A stretch of 64,000 nucleotides of DNA, taken from contig NZ_BAABFP010000005.1 in the NCBI RefSeq assembly GCF_039541115.1, positions 914,447-978,446 on the forward strand, read 5' to 3'. The notes under the pieces were generated by a model that saw only the letters and a list, made by a program, of their open reading frames with translations, made no database searches and was not told where the DNA came from. Below are positions 60,948 through 64,000 of the stretch, piece by piece; position 1 is the first letter of the stretch, and every line of letters starts with the position of its first letter. The position numbers and the translations under genes were made by a program. The stretch comes from Angustibacter luteus. GTDB taxonomy: Bacteria; Actinomycetota; Actinomycetes; Actinomycetales; Angustibacteraceae.

Positions 60948-61717
60948 GCCGCCCCGGCGCCCTACGCGACGGCGTCCGGCTGGCGACGGGCACCCTCACC
61001 GTGCTGCCCGTCCCCGCGCCGGTCACCGTCGACCGGGAGGCGGCCGGCCGGGCCATGGCGCTGGCCGGGCTGGTGGCCCTGCTGCCCGGCTCACTCGTGG
61101 CACTGGTGGGCTGGGCCGGGTCGGCCCTGGGCGCCCCGCCGTTGCTGGTCGGCGCCGTCGCCGTCGGCGCCCTCGCGTGGTCGAGCCGGGGCCTGCACCT
61201 GGACGGCCTGGCCGACACCGCCGACGGGCTGGCCGCCAGCTACGACCGCGAACGGGCGCTGGCAGTGATGCGTACCGGGGACGTCGGCCCGATCGGCGCC
61301 GCCACGCTGGTGCTCGTGCTCCTCGCGCAGGTGGCGTGCGTGGCCGCGCTGGTCGAGCAGCCGCTGCTCTCGGGCGCCGCGGTGGTCGTCTCACGCGCCG
61401 TGCTCGCGCTGGCCTGCGCCTCGGGGGTTCCCGCCGCGCGCAGTGACGGGTTGGGAGCCATGGTCGCCGGGTCCGTGCCCCGCTGGGCCGCCGGTTCCGC
61501 CGTCCTGCTGGCTGGGGTCGTGGTGACCCTCGCCGCGCTCGCCTCCGGCACGCCGTGGTGGTCCGGCCCGCTCGCCGCGGCGCTCGCCGTGCTGGCCGCC
61601 GGCGCCGTCCTGGTCCGCTGCACCCGCCGGCTGGGTGGCATCACCGGTGACGTCCTCGGCGCCCTGGTCGAGGTGTCCCTGGCAGCGACGCTCGCCGTCC
61701 TCGCGACCGCCGCCTGA
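60944..61717 (+). CDS. cobS: Cobalamin synthase (adenosylcobinamide-GDP ribazoletransferase)
   Basis: The integral-membrane enzyme that joins GDP-cobinamide and alpha-ribazole. It has 257 residues with about seven helices. The Asp-rich active segment is '[17 protein letters not shown]', followed by '[17 protein letters not shown]' and near the end '[16 protein letters not shown]'. GTG 60944 overlaps the cobT stop (GTGA). It is the last gene of the riboswitch-controlled operon. Confidence 0.95.
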   Translation: MSRPGALRDGVRLATGTLTVLPVPAPVTVDREAAGRAMALAGLVALLPGSLVALVGWAGSALGAPPLLVGAVAVGALAWSSRGLHLDGLADTADGLAASYDRERALAVMRTGDVGPIGAATLVLVLLAQVACVAALVEQPLLSGAAVVVSRAVLALACASGVPAARSDGLGAMVAGSVPRWAAGSAVLLAGVVVTLAALASGTPWWSGPLAAALAVLAAGAVLVRCTRRLGGITGDVLGALVEVSLAATLAVLATAA

Positions 61718-61720
61718 GTC

Positions 61721-62866
61721 TCAGCGGGTCTGCACGTCCACGAACGGCGGCTTCACCACCCGGCAGCGCAGCGCCCGACCACGGACGTCGACGACGACGT
61801 CGTCGCCCTCGGCCACCGACCGCTCCAGCAGCGCCAGGGCGATGCCCTGCTTCAGCGTGGGCGAGAAGGTACCGGACGTCGTCACGCCGACCTCGTCTCC
61901 GTCCAGACCGTCGCGCTTGACGACGAAGCCGTCGCGCGGGATGCCGCGGTCCAGCGCGAGCAGCCCCCACAGCAAGCGCGACGCGCCCGCCTGCTTCTCG
62001 GCCACCAGTGCGTCCCGCCCCCAGAAGTCCGGCTTCCTCCAGCCGACCGCCCACCCGGCCCGGGCCTGGACCGGCGAGATGTCCAGGCTCAGCTCGTGAC
62101 CGTGCAGCGGGTAGCCCATCTCGGTGCGCAGCGTGTCGCGGGCCCCCAGCCCGGCCACCCGGCCCCCCGCGACGGTCACCGCCTCGACCAGGGCGTCCCA
62201 CAGCTGGGCCGTCGCGTCCCACGGCGGCAGCAGCTCGTAGCCCCGCTCCCCCGTGTATCCGGTGCGGCACACCACGACCGGCACGCCCTGCCAGTCGGCG
62301 TCCACGAAGCTCATGTAGTCGTGACCGGTGGGCAGTCCGAGCGCCTCGAGCACCTGGTCGGACAGCGGCCCCTGCACCGCGAGCACGCCGTACGCCTCGT
62401 GCTGGCCCTCGACCTCGACCCCGTCCGGCGCGGCGCCCTGCATCCGGCGGACCACCTCGGCGGTGTTGGCCGCGTTCGGCACCAGCAGCACGTCGTCGTC
62501 AGCGCGCAGGTAGGCGATCAGGTCGTCGACCACACCGCCGGAGCGGTCGCAGCACATCGTGTACTGCGCCTTGCCGGGCCCGATCCGAGCGAGGTCGTTG
62601 GTCAGCACCGCGTTCACGAAGTCGGCCGCCCCCGGCCCGGCGACCCGCGCCTTGCCGAGGTGGCTGACGTCGAACAGGCCGACCCGCTCGCGCACGGCCG
62701 CGTGCTCGGCGACGACGCCGCCACCGGCGTACTCGATCGGCATCGACCAGCCACCGAAGTCCGCCATCTTCGCGCCGGCTGCCTCGTGGCGCTCGTGCAG
62801 CGGCGAGCGGCGAAGGGGCGAGCCGGAGGACGTGCTGGACTCGGGCGAATGGGTGGTGTCGGCCAT
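61721..62866 (-). CDS. gcvT: Glycine cleavage system aminomethyltransferase (T protein)
   Basis: Transfers the methylene group from the lipoyl H protein to tetrahydrofolate. The 381 residues contain '[20 protein letters not shown]', '[14 protein letters not shown]', '[17 protein letters not shown]'-like strands, '[14 protein letters not shown]' and '[21 protein letters not shown]', with the folate-binding Glu/Arg set. ATG 62866 is fixed by a leaderless TAGGTT box, not the earlier ATG-like codon at 62911. gcvP and gcvH are not in view. Confidence 0.94.
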   Translation of the reverse strand: MADTTHSPESSTSSGSPLRRSPLHERHEAAGAKMADFGGWSMPIEYAGGGVVAEHAAVRERVGLFDVSHLGKARVAGPGAADFVNAVLTNDLARIGPGKAQYTMCCDRSGGVVDDLIAYLRADDDVLLVPNAANTAEVVRRMQGAAPDGVEVEGQHEAYGVLAVQGPLSDQVLEALGLPTGHDYMSFVDADWQGVPVVVCRTGYTGERGYELLPPWDATAQLWDALVEAVTVAGGRVAGLGARDTLRTEMGYPLHGHELSLDISPVQARAGWAVGWRKPDFWGRDALVAEKQAGASRLLWGLLALDRGIPRDGFVVKRDGLDGDEVGVTTSGTFSPTLKQGIALALLERSVAEGDDVVVDVRGRALRCRVVKPPFVDVQTR

Positions 62867-62873
62867 GCGGGGA

Positions 62874-62879
62874 AACCTA
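62874..62879 (-). promoter_or_regulatory. Leaderless -10 box of gcvT
   Basis: TAGGTT on the minus strand, seven bases, then ATG 62866. No glycine riboswitch is present in the 92 bases between gcvT and the next gene. Confidence 0.6.
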
Positions 62880-62905
62880 CCGTTCGCGGCGCACCGCCCG
62901 GCGTC

Positions 62906-62911
62906 TAGCAT
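62906..62911 (+). promoter_or_regulatory. Candidate -10 box of the leucyl aminopeptidase gene
   Basis: TAGCAT, predicting a transcript start near 62918 and a 41-base leader with GGAAGGA before GTG 62959. Unlike its divergent neighbour, this gene has a leader. Confidence 0.45.
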
Positions 62912-62958
62912 CAGGGGCGGATCGTGACCCGGTCCTCAACCCTGCGGAAGGACCCTCG

Positions 62959-64000
62959 GTGACCTCGCTCAGCCTGTCCGACAAGGACGTCAAGTCCATC
63001 AAGACCGACACTCTGGTGGTCGGTGTGGCGAGCTCGGCCGATGGGCCGGTCCTGGTCGACGGCGGGGTGCTGCCGCGCGCCCTGCGCACCAGCCTGTCCG
63101 GTGCGCTCGCGGGCATCGGGGTCACCGGTGCGACCGACCAGGTGGTGCGGATCCCGGCCGGCAAGGACGTCGCCGCCATCGCGATCGCGTTCACCGGGCT
63201 GGGCAAGGCCGTGACCGGACGCACCTCGACGTACGACCTCGAGACGCTGCGCCGTGCCGCCGGCGCCGCCACCCGCGCCCTGCCCGGGACGACGTCCGTC
63301 GCCTTCGCCCTGCCCGCCAAGACGGCGGACGCCGTGGCCGCGGTGAGCGAGGGCGCCCTGCTCGGCGCCTACTCGTTCACCCGCCACCGCGCGCGCACCG
63401 CGGACGACGTCAAGGCGCCGGTCTCCGACGTCACCGTCCTCACCCCGCTGGCCGCCGACAAGGCGGCCAACGCCGCCGCCAGCCGCGCCCAGGAGATCGC
63501 CAAGGCCGTGCACCTGGTCCGCGACCTGGTCAACACCGCCCCCGGCGACCTGCCCCCCGCCGCCTTCGCCGACGAGGTCGTCGCGGCCGCGAAGGCCCAC
63601 CCGGTCAAGGTGGAGGTGCTGGACGAGAAGGCGCTCGCCAAGGGTGGCTACGGCGGCATCCTCGGCGTCGGCCTGGGCTCGAGCCGCCCGCCTCGCCTGG
63701 TCAAGATCACCTACGCACCGCGCGGGGCGAAGAAGCACCTGGCCCTGATCGGCAAGGGCATCACGTTCGACACGGGCGGTATCTCGCTCAAGCCGCCGGC
63801 GGGCATGGAGACCATGAAGTCCGACATGGCCGGCGGTGCCACCGTGGCCGCGGCCGTGCTCGCGCTGGCCCGGCTGCGCACCAAGGTCAAGGTGACCGCG
63901 TGGGTGCCGCTGGCCGAGAACATGCCGTCCGGCACGGCCCAGCGCCCGTCCGACGTGCTGACCACCTACGGCGGACGCACCGTCGAGGTCCTGAACACGG
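62959..64000 (+). CDS. pepA: Leucyl aminopeptidase (M17), 3' end cut by window edge
   Basis: A manganese/zinc cytosolic aminopeptidase. About 347 residues are visible. An N-terminal regulatory domain (to about 165) is followed by the catalytic domain: 'LVRDLVNTAPGDLPP', 'LGVGLGSSRPPRLV', 'LIGKGITFDTGGISLKP' with the metal-binding Lys and Asp, and 'MKSDMAGGATVAAAVLAL'. The frame runs off the window before the NTDAEGR-type motif. GTG 62959 has GGAAGGA eight bases upstream. Confidence 0.93.
   Translation, partial: MTSLSLSDKDVKSIKTDTLVVGVASSADGPVLVDGGVLPRALRTSLSGALAGIGVTGATDQVVRIPAGKDVAAIAIAFTGLGKAVTGRTSTYDLETLRRAAGAATRALPGTTSVAFALPAKTADAVAAVSEGALLGAYSFTRHRARTADDVKAPVSDVTVLTPLAADKAANAAASRAQEIAKAVHLVRDLVNTAPGDLPPAAFADEVVAAAKAHPVKVEVLDEKALAKGGYGGILGVGLGSSRPPRLVKITYAPRGAKKHLALIGKGITFDTGGISLKPPAGMETMKSDMAGGATVAAAVLALARLRTKVKVTAWVPLAENMPSGTAQRPSDVLTTYGGRTVEVLNT

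Noticed and set aside
62867-62958. Glycine riboswitch near gcvT
   Set aside because: The 92-base interval between gcvT and the aminopeptidase gene has no aptamer-like stems, and gcvT has a leaderless box.
1-64000. CRISPR arrays, insertion sequences, prophage or tRNA genes
   Set aside because: I saw no spaced direct repeats, transposase or integrase frames, or cloverleaf-like sequences. The window looks like stable chromosome.

Overview
The window is about 64 kb of very high-GC DNA from an actinomycete. The evidence is a cytochrome bcc-aa3 branch with a diheme QcrC, a three-helix Rieske protein, a PDWY-type QcrB and CtaF; an adenosine kinase close to mycobacterial AdoK; DUF3043; and many leaderless genes whose GTG or ATG start lies 6 or 7 bases after a TANNNT box. 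Assignment below class level is not safe from sequence alone. Genes are dense, and 4-base ATGA/GTGA overlaps are common.

Positions 1-9766 hold respiration. ctaE (cut by the window edge) and qcrCAB run rightward. ctaC-ctaD-ctaF run leftward. A phosphotransferase and an Ig-like L,D-transpeptidase lie between the two blocks.

Positions 9878-28069 are mostly housekeeping. They include a cysteine desulfurase-like protein coupled to a TusA-like sulfur carrier, a PPOX-fold flavoprotein, Aat, AdoK, an ErpA-type Fe-S carrier, glycerate kinase, NadA, an M20 dipeptidase with a cupin partner, a CDF metal transporter, DUF3043 and a methyltransferase. A small operon then encodes a VOC protein, a metallo-beta-lactamase-fold protein and a LanC-like protein. 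It is followed by DUF3237, an aldo/keto reductase, PepN, a small acidic protein and DUF1697.

Positions 28079-61717 are dominated by an almost complete adenosylcobalamin pathway. Leftward runs are cobB-cobC-(bluB-cobT fusion)-cobA; cbiD alone; phosphatase-like-cobG-cobH-cobIJ; cobN-chlID-cobO; and cobD-cobQ followed by four poorly characterised genes. Rightward runs are cobL-cobM; cobK; cbtB-cbtA; and a secreted protein-ECF transporter-(MBL-cobU fusion)-cobT-cobS operon. Three cobalamin riboswitches precede cbtBA, cobN and the ECF operon, so cobalt uptake, cobalt insertion and corrinoid transport/late assembly are the B12-sensed steps. CbiD stands in place of CobF beside the aerobic CobG and CobN.

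The right end carries gcvT (leftward) and the start of a leucyl aminopeptidase gene (rightward, cut by the window edge).

The most interesting items are: a cysteine desulfurase homologue with no PLP lysine coupled to TusA; two intact-looking CobT proteins, one fused to BluB; an MBL-CobU fusion; a phosphatase-like protein that has lost both histidines; a LanC-like protein with a Cys-Cys zinc motif and no visible substrate; and an uncharacterised gene group coupled to cobQ.
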